48,265 nt of DNA from Fimenecus sp051881435 (lineage in GTDB: Bacteria; Bacillota; Clostridia; Oscillospirales; Acutalibacteraceae), in NCBI GenBank assembly GCA_051881435.1, contig JBJEPW010000016.1, positions 1 through 48,265 on the forward strand, in the 5' to 3' direction. Below are positions 9,641 to 16,571 of this stretch, in pieces; the stretch's first letter is position 1, and each line of letters opens with the position of its first letter. The position numbers and the translations under genes were made by a program. The notes under the pieces were generated by a model that was given only the letters and a program-made list of their open reading frames with translations, was not told where the DNA came from and did no database searches.

Positions 9641-9677
9641 AGGAACTACTCCAATACATAAAATAAAATTACAATAA

Positions 9678-9706
9678 ATTATACATTTATAATGTAAATA
9701 TGTCAA
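9678..9706 (-). promoter_or_regulatory. Sigma-A promoter of alaS operon
   Basis: Read on the minus strand: TTGACA, 17-base spacer, TATAAT, both boxes perfect consensus, ending about 38 bases before the alaS ATG. An AT-rich inverted repeat (ACATT...AATGT) lies in the spacer and may be an operator or just base composition. Confidence 0.85.
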
Positions 9707-9715
9707 TAAAAAGTC

Positions 9716-9744
9716 TTGTTTTATCTTCGTTTTTCATTTATAAT
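9716..9744 (+). promoter_or_regulatory. Sigma-A promoter of the two-component genes
   Basis: TTGTTT, 17-base spacer, TATAAT, upstream of the histidine kinase ATG at 9782 with an AAAGGGGG ribosome binding site in between. Back to back with the alaS promoter. Confidence 0.7.
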
Positions 9745-9781
9745 TGAAGAAGTATAAGCGGATAAGAAAAGGGGGATAAGC

Positions 9782-11623
9782 ATGAGCGCGCGTTTAAAAG
9801 CAAATCTTTATCTGATTGCGGCAGTTGTCATTACCGCTGTTTTAATATTTTCTCCCTTCGCCGCAGGGCTTATCAATAAAGCTGTTGTTAACTGCCCCGA
9901 TGCAATAAACGGAACCGTTGATTTTAAAGATACAAAAGTAACAGTTAACAATCCCCTTTATCTTTCGGGAGAATGGGAACGCTTTGACGGTCACATTATT
10001 ACGGAAGCATCCAACTCAAATGATGGCAAAGCGGAGCTTATTCCCCCGCCCCTCGCCTCAAATGATTTTAATTTTTCAACTCCCTCAGGCTCACATTCGT
10101 CATACAGAATTACTGTTAAAAACCTTGATTTTAAAAACGCCGTTGTTTATATTCCTCATTTTGCAGGCTCTTATGAGGTGTTTGTTGACGGTGTTTCGGT
10201 TTCAAACGGAGAAAGCCGTAACGCCCTTACTTTTGACGGCGAAAAGACCTATGATATAGTTATTGAGATAGATTGCCTGATGATGCCGGGAATTTATATG
10301 ACCCCCGTTATCGCCGATTACGGATATACGGATGTTTACACCGATGTTGCCACTACGCTGCGCTGTGCGATTGTGGGAATTGTGCTTTTCTGCGGCGTAT
10401 TTATCTTTGTTTACTCCGTCAAGAAAAATTCACTTTTTACATCAAAATGGCTCCCTCCGCTTTGTCTTTTAATAGCATTGAGAATGATGATTTCCACAGA
10501 GGGCTTTTCGGCTTTCGGCTTTCTTTTCCCCTCTGTCAATTATGAGTATATTACGCTGATTATATGTATTTCCACCTTTATCATCAAGCTTGTTGCGCTC
10601 CTTTTCTATACGGAAACACTTGACCTTAAAATCAGCAACAACACTTTTGCCGTTCTCTGTGCCGCATTTTTAAGCTGTGCGGTTATAACCGCGTTTTTCC
10701 CATACACCGTTTTCAGCCCATATTATTACATAATTCTTCAAGCGGCAACCCTGCCTCTTGATATAATACTTTTGAGCCGACTGACCGACTGTATGGTGAG
10801 AAAGGTTCCCTATGCCACCACCTACACTCTCGGCTACATTGCCGTAATTGTGGGCATTATGGTGGACTGCTTTTACACCAACGGTCTTATCCCCTTTATT
10901 GCATCGTCATATATGCCCATAGCCTTTGGGCTTTTCGTAATAACATTTACTGCCATATTTGCAAAAAAGCTGACGGGAATTTATGCAACCGCCCTCAATG
11001 CCGCCGAGCTTAAAAACGAGCTTACCGCGGCTACCACAGCCGCTATGATTTCTCAAATTCAGCCTCATTTTCTTTACAACGCGCTGAACACAATAAAATA
11101 CTTAATAAAGAGGGACCCCAAAACAGCGGAAAAAGCGGTTATTGCCTTCTCAAAATATTTAAGGGGAAATATGGATTCAATTTCCCAAAAATACCCCATT
11201 CCCTTTGAAACGGAGCTTGAACACATCAAAAATTACTGCGCCATTGAGCTTCTAAGGTTCGGCGACAAGCTTAATATTGTATATAATACGGATTTTACCG
11301 ATTTTTCGGTACCGTCTTTAAGCATTCAGCCTCTTGTGGAAAACGCCATAAAACACGGCGTAACCAAAAAAGCCGAGGGCGGTACGGTCACGGTTTCATC
11401 ATTTGAAGAAGCTGAATTTTACTGTGTTGTAATTGAGGACGACGGAATAGGTTTTGATCCGAAAAGCCCCGATTTTGCCCCCGACGATTCTCATTCTCAT
11501 ATCGGCATTTCCAATGTTTCAAACAGACTGAAAATAATGGTTAATGCTCAGCTTAATATTGAAAGTGAACAGGGCAAAGGCACCCGTGTTACAATAAAAA
11601 TCCCCAAGGAGGAAATAAAATGA
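9782..11623 (+). CDS. Membrane sensor histidine kinase (LytS/YehU-type, HisKA-5TM-like input)
   Basis: A 613-residue sensor kinase. Layout: signal-anchor helix (about 8-30), an extracytoplasmic domain (about 30-190) resembling the jelly-roll sensory part of 7TMR-DISM proteins, roughly seven membrane helices (about 195-400), then a His_kinase domain with the phospho-acceptor His429 in QIQPHFLYNALNTIKY, the N-box QPLVENAIKHG, and DDGIGF and HIGISNVSNRL of the HATPase domain. Family knowledge: such kinases sense extracellular carbohydrates, peptides or cell-wall stress. It overlaps the response regulator by 4 bases (ATGA), so the two are translated together. The ligand is unknown. Confidence 0.9.
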   Translation: MSARLKANLYLIAAVVITAVLIFSPFAAGLINKAVVNCPDAINGTVDFKDTKVTVNNPLYLSGEWERFDGHIITEASNSNDGKAELIPPPLASNDFNFSTPSGSHSSYRITVKNLDFKNAVVYIPHFAGSYEVFVDGVSVSNGESRNALTFDGEKTYDIVIEIDCLMMPGIYMTPVIADYGYTDVYTDVATTLRCAIVGIVLFCGVFIFVYSVKKNSLFTSKWLPPLCLLIALRMMISTEGFSAFGFLFPSVNYEYITLIICISTFIIKLVALLFYTETLDLKISNNTFAVLCAAFLSCAVITAFFPYTVFSPYYYIILQAATLPLDIILLSRLTDCMVRKVPYATTYTLGYIAVIVGIMVDCFYTNGLIPFIASSYMPIAFGLFVITFTAIFAKKLTGIYATALNAAELKNELTAATTAAMISQIQPHFLYNALNTIKYLIKRDPKTAEKAVIAFSKYLRGNMDSISQKYPIPFETELEHIKNYCAIELLRFGDKLNIVYNTDFTDFSVPSLSIQPLVENAIKHGVTKKAEGGTVTVSSFEEAEFYCVVIEDDGIGFDPKSPDFAPDDSHSHIGISNVSNRLKIMVNAQLNIESEQGKGTRVTIKIPKEEIK

Positions 11624-12435
11624 AGGCAATGATAGTTGATGACGAGCGTATTGCTTCGGAGGAGTTATACGACATTTGTCTTTCGCATCACCTTATTGAC
11701 GAGGCGGTTGTTTTTAACAATCCTGCCGACGCTCTTGTCTATATTGCGAAAAACGACGATATTGATGTAGCTTTTCTTGATATTGAAATGCCCGTTATGA
11801 CAGGCCTTGAACTCGCCCGCAGAATCAATGTTGTAAGCCGCGACACAAAGATTATTTTTGTAACGGGTTTCAAGGAATACGCCTATGATGCATACAAAGT
11901 AAAGGCTATCGGATATATTTTGAAGCCTTACGACGATGAGGCGGTTTTTGAAGAAATCGACAAGGCAAAAACGCTTTCATTTTTCGTTGCAAGCAAGGAA
12001 ATTACGGTTAAAGCATTCGGATATTTTGATGTTTTCGTGGATAAAAGACCTGTGTATTTTTCCAGCGCAAAGTCAAAGGAGTTCTTAGCGTTGCTTATCG
12101 ACCGACAGGGCGGCAGTGTGAGCACGGAACAGGCAATTTCCGCACTCTGGCCCGAAAGAGAATATGACGAAACGGTGCAGTCGCTTTTCAGAAAGGTATT
12201 AAAAAGCCTGAGAAACTCCCTTTCCGACGCGGGAATTTCCGATATTTTCATTGATGTGAGAAATCAGCGGAGTGTGGATACCTCAAAATTCTCCTGCGAT
12301 TACTACACCTTTATGGAAAATCCCCGGGAACACATTGATATGTTCCGCGGCGAATATATGGAGGGCTACGCTTTTGCCAAGCCCACCGCAAACAGAATAA
12401 AAAACAAATATTACGAAATCAAGGGTACCTTTTAA
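11620..12435 (+). CDS. Response regulator with SARP-like winged-helix output domain
   Basis: A 271-residue regulator. The receiver domain (1-120) has the acidic pair DD at 7-8, phospho-acceptor Asp54 (AFLDIEMP), Thr82 and Lys102. Output: residues about 130-230 (VKAFGYFDVFVDKRPVYFSSAKSKEF and the following SALWPE) form an OmpR/SARP-like winged helix, with the beginning of a BTAD-like helical region after it that is truncated compared with full SARPs. LytS-type kinases usually pair with LytTR-domain regulators, so this output is atypical. It overlaps the kinase gene and is the last gene of the unit; a possible target is fhs or the kinase gene itself, but no shared operator was recognised. Confidence 0.88.
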   Translation: MKAMIVDDERIASEELYDICLSHHLIDEAVVFNNPADALVYIAKNDDIDVAFLDIEMPVMTGLELARRINVVSRDTKIIFVTGFKEYAYDAYKVKAIGYILKPYDDEAVFEEIDKAKTLSFFVASKEITVKAFGYFDVFVDKRPVYFSSAKSKEFLALLIDRQGGSVSTEQAISALWPEREYDETVQSLFRKVLKSLRNSLSDAGISDIFIDVRNQRSVDTSKFSCDYYTFMENPREHIDMFRGEYMEGYAFAKPTANRIKNKYYEIKGTF

Positions 12436-12451
12436 ATTTCACCGTTTTCCC

Positions 12452-12480
12452 TTGACATTCAAAATTTTAACTTGTATAAT
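12452..12480 (+). promoter_or_regulatory. Consensus sigma-A promoter of fhs
   Basis: TTGACA (12452-12457), exactly 17 bases, TATAAT (12475-12480): perfect consensus. Transcription should start near 12487, just ahead of the ZTP aptamer. Confidence 0.93.
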
Positions 12481-12489
12481 AAACCTACA

Positions 12490-12567
12490 ATATGATGTTT
12501 GCACTACTGACGGATTTCGTGGATTACCACGGGGGAATGCAAACGATATAAGCCGACCGTCTGGGCA
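12490..12567 (+). promoter_or_regulatory. ZTP (pfl motif) riboswitch
   Basis: Aptamer for ZTP/ZMP, the alarmone that signals 10-formyl-THF shortage. Visible parts: P1 stem GTTTGCA (12497-12503) with TGCAAAC (12538-12544), an inner CGTGG/CCACG hairpin followed by the GGGGGAA stretch, and the strongly conserved CCGTCTGGGC block (12557-12566; consensus CCGCCTGGGC), whose CCG can pair with the upstream CGG near 12511-12513 as the pseudoknot. It sits between a consensus promoter and fhs, a classic ZTP-switch target. Ligand binding should protect the aptamer 3' end and prevent the overlapping terminator, turning fhs on when folate one-carbon units are low. Confidence 0.92.
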
Positions 12568-12602
12568 ATTCAATTTTTAAAAAGTTGAATTGTCCTTTTT
12601 TA
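12563..12602 (+). terminator. Riboswitch expression platform (intrinsic terminator)
   Basis: GGGCAATTCAA... pairs with ...TTGAATTGTCC and is followed by six T. Its left arm shares GGGC with the conserved end of the ZTP aptamer, so the two structures exclude each other: aptamer formed means read-through. Confidence 0.9.
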
Positions 12603-12642
12603 ATATAATAAGGGAGTTCAACTGAAATCAGGAGGATTTAAA

Positions 12643-14313
12643 ATGCTTTCAGACATTCAAATCGCACAGCAGGCAAACTGCCTGCCCATCACCGAAATCG
12701 CAAAAAAACTCAATATTGATACCGATGACCTTGAAATGTACGGCAAATACAAGGCAAAGCTTCCCCTTTCCCTTAACGAAAAGTACAAGGACCGTGAAAA
12801 CGGCAAGCTTATCCTTGTTACTGCCATCAACCCCACCCCCGCAGGAGAGGGTAAAACCACAGTTACCGTTGGTCTCGGTCAGGCAATGAACCAAATCGGC
12901 AAAAACGCCTGTATTGCTTTGCGTGAGCCCTCAATGGGTCCTGTTTTCGGTGTAAAAGGCGGTGCGGCAGGCGGCGGGTATTCACAGGTTATCCCAATGG
13001 AGGACATCAACCTTCACTTTACAGGCGATATGCACGCAATCACAGCCGCAAACAACCTGCTTTGCGCTATTATTGACAATCACCTTCAACAGGGTAACGA
13101 ACTGAGAATTGACCAGAGAAGAATTCTTTTCAAACGCTGTCTTGATATGAACGACCGTGCCCTCCGCAATGTAATTGTAGGCTTGGGCGGCAAGGTTAAC
13201 GGCGTTCCCCGTGAGGACGGCTTTATGATTACGGTTGCAAGTGAGATTATGGCTATCCTCTGCCTTGCAACTAACATTGATGACCTTAAAGAAAGACTTG
13301 GCAACATTCTTGTTGCATACACTCTCGACAATCAGCCCGTTTATGCAAGGGATTTGAACGCAGTAGGAGCTATGGCGGCGCTTTTAAAGGACGCTATCAA
13401 GCCCAACCTTGTTCAGACACTTGAAAACACCCCCGCAATTATGCACGGCGGTCCTTTTGCAAATATTGCACACGGCTGTAACTCCGTCACGGCTACAAAG
13501 CTTGCTCTTAAACTTGCCGACTACTGCATTACAGAGGCAGGCTTCGGTGCAGACCTCGGCGCTGAAAAATTCCTTGATATTAAGTGCCGTTACGCAGGAC
13601 TTCGCCCTGACTGTATCGTAATTGTTGCCACAATCCGTGCTCTTAAATACAACGGCGGCGTGGCAAAAACCGATTTGCAGGCAGAAAATGTTGATGCGCT
13701 GAAAAAAGGCATCGTAAATCTTAAAACACACATTGAGAATATGAAAAAATATAATGTTCCCGTTGTTGTGGCAATCAACCGTTTCCATACGGATACTGAG
13801 GCTGAAATTGAGGTTATTGAGAATTTCTGCCGTGATATGGAGGTTCCCGTTTCCCTTGCAGAGGTATTCGCAAAGGGCGGAGAGGGCGGCACCGACCTTG
13901 CCCAAAAGGTTTGCGACGTTATCGACAAGGGCGAGGCTGACTATGCTCCCCTTTATGACGAAAAGCTTCCCATCAAGGAAAAATTGGGTATCCTTGCAAA
14001 GGAGATTTACCGTGCCGACGGTGTAATTTACACAGCCGCCGCCGAAAAATCAATTAAAGAGATTGAGGCTCTTGGCAAGGATAAACTCCCCGTATGCGTT
14101 GCCAAAACACAGTATTCACTCTCCGACGACCCCACAAAGCTTGGCAAACCCGAAAACTTTGAAATGACCGTCCGTGAGGTTAAGCTCTCGGCAGGCGCAG
14201 GCTTTATAGTAGCCCTTACAGGCGACATTATGACCATGCCGGGACTTCCCAAAGCCCCCGCCGCATATAAGATTGATGTTGATTCCGACGGCAAAATCGA
14301 CGGTTTGTTCTGA
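12643..14313 (+). CDS. fhs: Formate--tetrahydrofolate ligase
   Basis: ATP-dependent synthesis of 10-formyl-THF from formate and THF, first step of the methyl branch of one-carbon metabolism. 556 residues, the standard bacterial length. The nucleotide-binding loop TPAGEGKTT is at residues 65-73, and REPSMGPVFGVKGGAAGGGYSQ-type segments, PNLVQTLENTPAIMHGGPFANIAHG and the C-terminal ALTGDIMTMPGLPK follow as expected. AGGAGG ribosome binding site 8 bases before the ATG. It is a single-gene transcript: its own promoter and ZTP switch upstream, a strong terminator downstream. A formate/nitrite-family channel about 0.9 kb away might provide formate. Confidence 0.98.
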   Translation: MLSDIQIAQQANCLPITEIAKKLNIDTDDLEMYGKYKAKLPLSLNEKYKDRENGKLILVTAINPTPAGEGKTTVTVGLGQAMNQIGKNACIALREPSMGPVFGVKGGAAGGGYSQVIPMEDINLHFTGDMHAITAANNLLCAIIDNHLQQGNELRIDQRRILFKRCLDMNDRALRNVIVGLGGKVNGVPREDGFMITVASEIMAILCLATNIDDLKERLGNILVAYTLDNQPVYARDLNAVGAMAALLKDAIKPNLVQTLENTPAIMHGGPFANIAHGCNSVTATKLALKLADYCITEAGFGADLGAEKFLDIKCRYAGLRPDCIVIVATIRALKYNGGVAKTDLQAENVDALKKGIVNLKTHIENMKKYNVPVVVAINRFHTDTEAEIEVIENFCRDMEVPVSLAEVFAKGGEGGTDLAQKVCDVIDKGEADYAPLYDEKLPIKEKLGILAKEIYRADGVIYTAAAEKSIKEIEALGKDKLPVCVAKTQYSLSDDPTKLGKPENFEMTVREVKLSAGAGFIVALTGDIMTMPGLPKAPAAYKIDVDSDGKIDGLF

Positions 14314-14365
14314 TTTACATGCATAAAAATCATTAGATAACGTGTCTCGCAGAAATAAAAAAGTG

Positions 14366-14404
14366 GCCGAGAAAGATTTTTGTCTTTCTCGGCTCTTCTT
14401 TTTT
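14366..14404 (+). terminator. Intrinsic terminator of fhs
   Basis: Perfect 11-bp stem GCCGAGAAAGA / TCTTTCTCGGC with a short loop and a T-rich tail. Confidence 0.9.
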
Positions 14405-14481
14405 CGTATCTACACATTTAGTAACCTCCTGTTATGCGGAGAATAAAGCCGCAAAATAAGAGGATGTCTTTTTTGAACTTA

Positions 14482-14523
14482 AAAATCCATTTTACGGATT
14501 TTAATTAGCTTTACTTGCTAATT
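14482..14523 (-). terminator. Two tandem hairpins after the immunity-like gene
   Basis: AATTAGC/GCTAATT (14503-14523) followed, in minus-strand order, by AAAATCC/GGATTTT (14482-14502) with T-rich sequence after it. They lie 43-84 bases past the stop of the immunity-like gene and probably end its transcript. The rest of 14405-14565 shows nothing else. Confidence 0.5.
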
Positions 14524-14565
14524 GTAAGAATTTATTCTGATAAATTTGTTAAGTTCTCTTTATTC

Positions 14566-14901
14566 TCAATTTCCAAATTCGTTTTTATACAAATCAATTG
14601 TAACACGATCAATATATTCACTTATTTCAAATCCGAACTCATCACGATACATTTCAAGGAATCTGATTGACGCATTGAAAGCCGTTGTATAATCCATTCT
14701 CCCGGTTTCCGCGAAACAGGAGTTTAAACAATATAAAAAATCCTCGTAAACGGCAGGGTCAGCAGAGTTGCTGTCCTTAAATGTGTGCGGACACATATCA
14801 CTTGCCAGCTCAGCAAGAATTTCGTTTTTATATTCCATATAGAATTTATTGATTATATTATATAATGCGATGTATGACTGTTTTTTATATTTTGTATTCA
14901 T
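14566..14901 (-). CDS. Hypothetical protein, candidate immunity protein
   Basis: A 111-residue soluble, acidic, mostly helical protein that I do not recognise as a named family. No signal peptide or membrane segment. The start ATG 14901 is preferred over TTG 14913 because AAAGGAG directly abuts the TTG, leaving no spacing. The gene overlaps by 17 bases the end of a frame encoding a polymorphic-toxin-like tail on the same strand; toxin C-terminus followed immediately by a small acidic gene is the usual layout of toxin/immunity pairs. Function as an immunity protein is inferred only from this arrangement. Confidence 0.6.
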   Translation of the reverse strand: MNTKYKKQSYIALYNIINKFYMEYKNEILAELASDMCPHTFKDSNSADPAVYEDFLYCLNSCFAETGRMDYTTAFNASIRFLEMYRDEFGFEISEYIDRVTIDLYKNEFGN

Positions 14902-15115
14902 AATATGAATCAACTCCTTTAGGTTTATTATATCCGGTTGACGGATTCCATATTTTGGGCGGATTGTTTATACCGCCATTTTGAATTGTATTGTTTCTCA
15001 CTCTCACCCAAACCTGAGAACCGTCTGCTTGAGTTTTTGAATACCATTGCATCCCATAACTATCTGTACCCACATAGTTTTCTTTATACTTGTAAAAACA
15101 AAATCCGGTGTAGGC
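14885..15115 (-). pseudogene. Orphan C-terminal toxin tail (polymorphic toxin remnant)
   Basis: An open frame of about 76 codons, bounded upstream by an in-frame TAA at 15116-15118, with no ATG and no ribosome binding site. The translated end has the pattern WYSKTQADGSQVWVRVRN followed by IQNGGIN and IWNPSTGYNKP. From memory this W-V-x-x-R-N-x-x-I-x-N-G-G-I-N pattern is common at the extreme C-terminus of contact-dependent or RHS/WXG-type toxins; I cannot name the family. The large N-terminal delivery part is missing. The only start-like codon is GTG at 15073. Best read as a displaced toxin cassette left with its immunity gene. Confidence 0.55.
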
Positions 15116-15203
15116 TTAATTGACCACACCGAAGCTTTTAACTATACCGACCTAAACCGTATGTGACAAAATACAGCGGGCAGTTTTATTTATCTTATAA
15201 AAT

Positions 15204-15830
15204 TCAGTCCCTTTTCATTTTTGTAATAAGACAGAACAGATTGCCGCCCACAACATTGCCGAGAGTTATAACGATAAGGGGCAAAATCCACTCCTTTATG
15301 GGCAACGAAAGCATAAAGTAAAACATATCCGCAACGCTGTGCTCAAAGCCTGCAAGGATAAACACGCTCACGCAGAATACCACGATAAGTGAGGAGGAAA
15401 AGTTTTTCTTTTCGCCCTGATTTATAAAGGTATCAACGGCTATATACATCATAATTCCGCAGAAAATTCCCAAAATAAACAGGCTTAAAAGGCTGTCGTC
15501 CGCCTTGCCCTGTGCAACCGATGTGCATCTTTCAATGATTTTGCCGTTTACCTTTGTGAAATGTATAAGCAACGCTGAAATTGCCGTGCCCACAAAATTT
15601 CCGAGCCACACAAGAGCGGTAAAGCCTATGTATGACGGCTTGTTTTTCACAATATAAGGTGCCTTGCCTGTAAAGAGATTCAGTTTAAATACAAGCACCG
15701 TTAAAAGCCCCACGCTGAATAAAATTGAGCCTGCAACGGGATTCTGCACCGATAAAAACACAACACAGCCAATGCTTATTGCCATGCCCGCAAGCACCGC
15801 AAAAGCAAATTCCTTTAAATACTTAACCAT
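15204..15830 (-). CDS. Formate/nitrite transporter family channel
   Basis: A 208-residue integral membrane protein with about six hydrophobic segments, the FNT fold (FocA, NirC, HSC). The start ATG 15830 (MVKYLKEFAFAVLAG) has AGGAGG 7 bases upstream; the longer frame to 15923 lacks this. Seen: GMAISIGCVVFLSV in helix 1, KLNLFTGKAP (the conserved L-F-T-G loop), LVWLGNFVGTAI, and GFEHSVADMFYF, which carries the pore histidine region (N/E-H-x-V-A-x-M). The substrate could be formate, nitrite or hydrosulfide. The GFEHSVADM motif and nearby fhs favour formate, but that is inference. Confidence 0.88.
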   Translation of the reverse strand: MVKYLKEFAFAVLAGMAISIGCVVFLSVQNPVAGSILFSVGLLTVLVFKLNLFTGKAPYIVKNKPSYIGFTALVWLGNFVGTAISALLIHFTKVNGKIIERCTSVAQGKADDSLLSLFILGIFCGIMMYIAVDTFINQGEKKNFSSSLIVVFCVSVFILAGFEHSVADMFYFMLSLPIKEWILPLIVITLGNVVGGNLFCLITKMKRD

Positions 15831-15852
15831 AGTAAATCCTCCTCTTTTCAAT

Positions 15853-15881
15853 ATAATACCATAAATCCACAATAAGCACAA
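15853..15881 (-). promoter_or_regulatory. Probable promoter of the FNT channel gene
   Basis: Minus strand: TTGTGC, 17-base spacer, TATTAT, about 22 bases before the ATG with the AGGAGG between. Confidence 0.6.
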
Positions 15882-15924
15882 CAGAGGATTGCAGATTTGA
15901 CCTTCCAAAAAAAGAATACACAAT

Positions 15925-15957
15925 CGGACCTTCGCAGGTTCGAATCCTGCCGTTATA
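15925..15957 (+). pseudogene. 3'-half tRNA remnant
   Basis: Plus-strand sequence with CGGAC (anticodon-stem 3' arm), a 4-base variable loop, a perfect T-arm GCAGG-TTCGAAT-CCTGC, then CGTTATA where the acceptor 3' strand would be. No matching 5' half (no GTCCG arm, no TATAACG) occurs upstream, and CCA is absent. It therefore looks like the part of a tRNA gene from the anticodon arm to near the 3' end, a segment often left as an attachment site by integrating elements. It lies between the FNT promoter and the tRNA-Gln terminator, on the opposite strand to both. Confidence 0.6.
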
Positions 15958-15959
15958 CA

Positions 15960-15990
15960 AAAAAAAAAAAAAGAGCATCGGGTGATGCTC
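15960..15990 (-). terminator. Terminator of tRNA-Gln
   Basis: On the minus strand GAGCATC-ACCC-GATGCTC followed by a run of more than ten T, 10 bases after the tRNA CCA. Confidence 0.9.
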
Positions 15991-15999
15991 TTCTTTATT

Positions 16000-16073
16000 T
16001 GGCAGCGGTAAAAGGATTCGAACCTCTACATACGGAGTCAGAGTCCGCTGTGCTACCATTACACAATACCGCT
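16000..16073 (-). tRNA. tRNA-Gln (anticodon CTG)
   Basis: Complete cloverleaf on the minus strand: acceptor AGCGGTA / TACCGCT (7 perfect pairs), D-arm with GGTA loop, anticodon loop CTCTGAC giving anticodon CTG (reads CAG), T-arm AGAGG-TTCGAAT-CCTTT, discriminator G, encoded CCA. It has its own consensus promoter and terminator, so it is transcribed alone. Single-gene tRNA-Gln(CTG) complements a TTG isoacceptor not seen here. Confidence 0.95.
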
Positions 16074-16093
16074 ATCTGTAATTTGCAAGGGGT

Positions 16094-16122
16094 ATTATAC
16101 AATACCGCACGCCTATTGTCAA
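16094..16122 (-). promoter_or_regulatory. Consensus promoter of tRNA-Gln
   Basis: Minus strand TTGACA, 17 bases, TATAAT, both perfect, about 20 bases ahead of the tRNA 5' end. Confidence 0.92.
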
Positions 16123-16184
16123 GAGTTTTTTTACAGTTTGACAGCAAAAATACTGCGCAAATTTTGCTTTAATCCTTTGAATAA

Positions 16185-16427
16185 CTATTCAAGCTCCTGT
16201 TCAAGCTGTTTAAACTCATCGGTATCAAAAAAATCGACAATTGAAATATCCAAGCCGTCACATATTTTTTTCAAAGTTACAATTCCGGGATTCTTGCTTT
16301 CGCCGTTCAAAATACTTTTTACCGTTGACTGGGAAATACCGGCAAGATAACTCAGAGCATTTGGGGTGATATTCCTTTCCCTGCAAAGCTCATAAATTCT
16401 TTGAACAACTAAATCATAAATACCCAT
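16185..16427 (-). CDS. XRE-family HTH transcriptional regulator
   Basis: An 80-residue single-domain Cro/C1-type regulator. The helix-turn-helix spans about residues 24-45 (PNALSYLAGISQSTVKSILN), followed by the typical PGIVTLKKICDGLDISIVDFF. A short acidic tail (EFKQLEQELE) replaces any sensor domain. GAGGTG ribosome binding site. It is divergent from the zinc-ribbon operon, and the shared 140-base gap contains two perfect palindromes, one over the operon's -10 box, so it most likely represses the operon and perhaps itself. It resembles the XRE protein at 39727-40047 (SQSTI/V, I-x-x-IC-GL-x-IS-x-x-x-FF). Confidence 0.9.
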   Translation of the reverse strand: MGIYDLVVQRIYELCRERNITPNALSYLAGISQSTVKSILNGESKNPGIVTLKKICDGLDISIVDFFDTDEFKQLEQELE

Positions 16428-16480
16428 TTTGCACCTCGCCGTTTATTCTACTATGATGATATATCACTAATAAAATGTAT

Positions 16481-16500
16481 GTTAGTGATAATTCACTAAC
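16481..16500. promoter_or_regulatory. Operator-like palindrome O1
   Basis: GTTAGTGA-TAAT-TCACTAAC, a perfect 8-bp-arm inverted repeat just upstream of the operon's -35 box. A related half-site (TATCACTAAT, 16462-16471) lies nearer the regulator gene. Confidence 0.75.
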
Positions 16501-16505
16501 AAATA

Positions 16506-16535
16506 TTGACAAAGATGTGCAAAATCTGCTAATAT
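16506..16535 (+). promoter_or_regulatory. Promoter of the zinc-ribbon operon
   Basis: TTGACA (16506-16511), 18-base spacer, TAATAT (16530-16535). The -10 box lies inside palindrome O2, so a bound regulator would block RNA polymerase. Confidence 0.75.
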
Positions 16536-16556
16536 TAGTGATATATCACTAATATT
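16531..16556. promoter_or_regulatory. Operator-like palindrome O2
   Basis: A perfect 26-base palindrome with 13-base arms (left arm AATATTAGTGATA), sharing the core TTAGTGA/TCACTAA with O1. It covers the -10 box and probable start of transcription. Confidence 0.8.
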
Positions 16557-16571
16557 AAAAGGGGAATGAAA

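Noticed and set aside
9641..9677. T-box leader for alaS
   Set aside because: The leader between the consensus promoter and the ATG is only about 30 bases, far too short, and no specifier loop or T-box sequence is present.
14841..16122. Active integrative element at the tRNA-Gln gene
   Set aside because: tRNA-Gln is intact, the tRNA half nearby does not match it (different acceptor and T-stem), and no integrase or direct repeat of the tRNA-Gln end is present.
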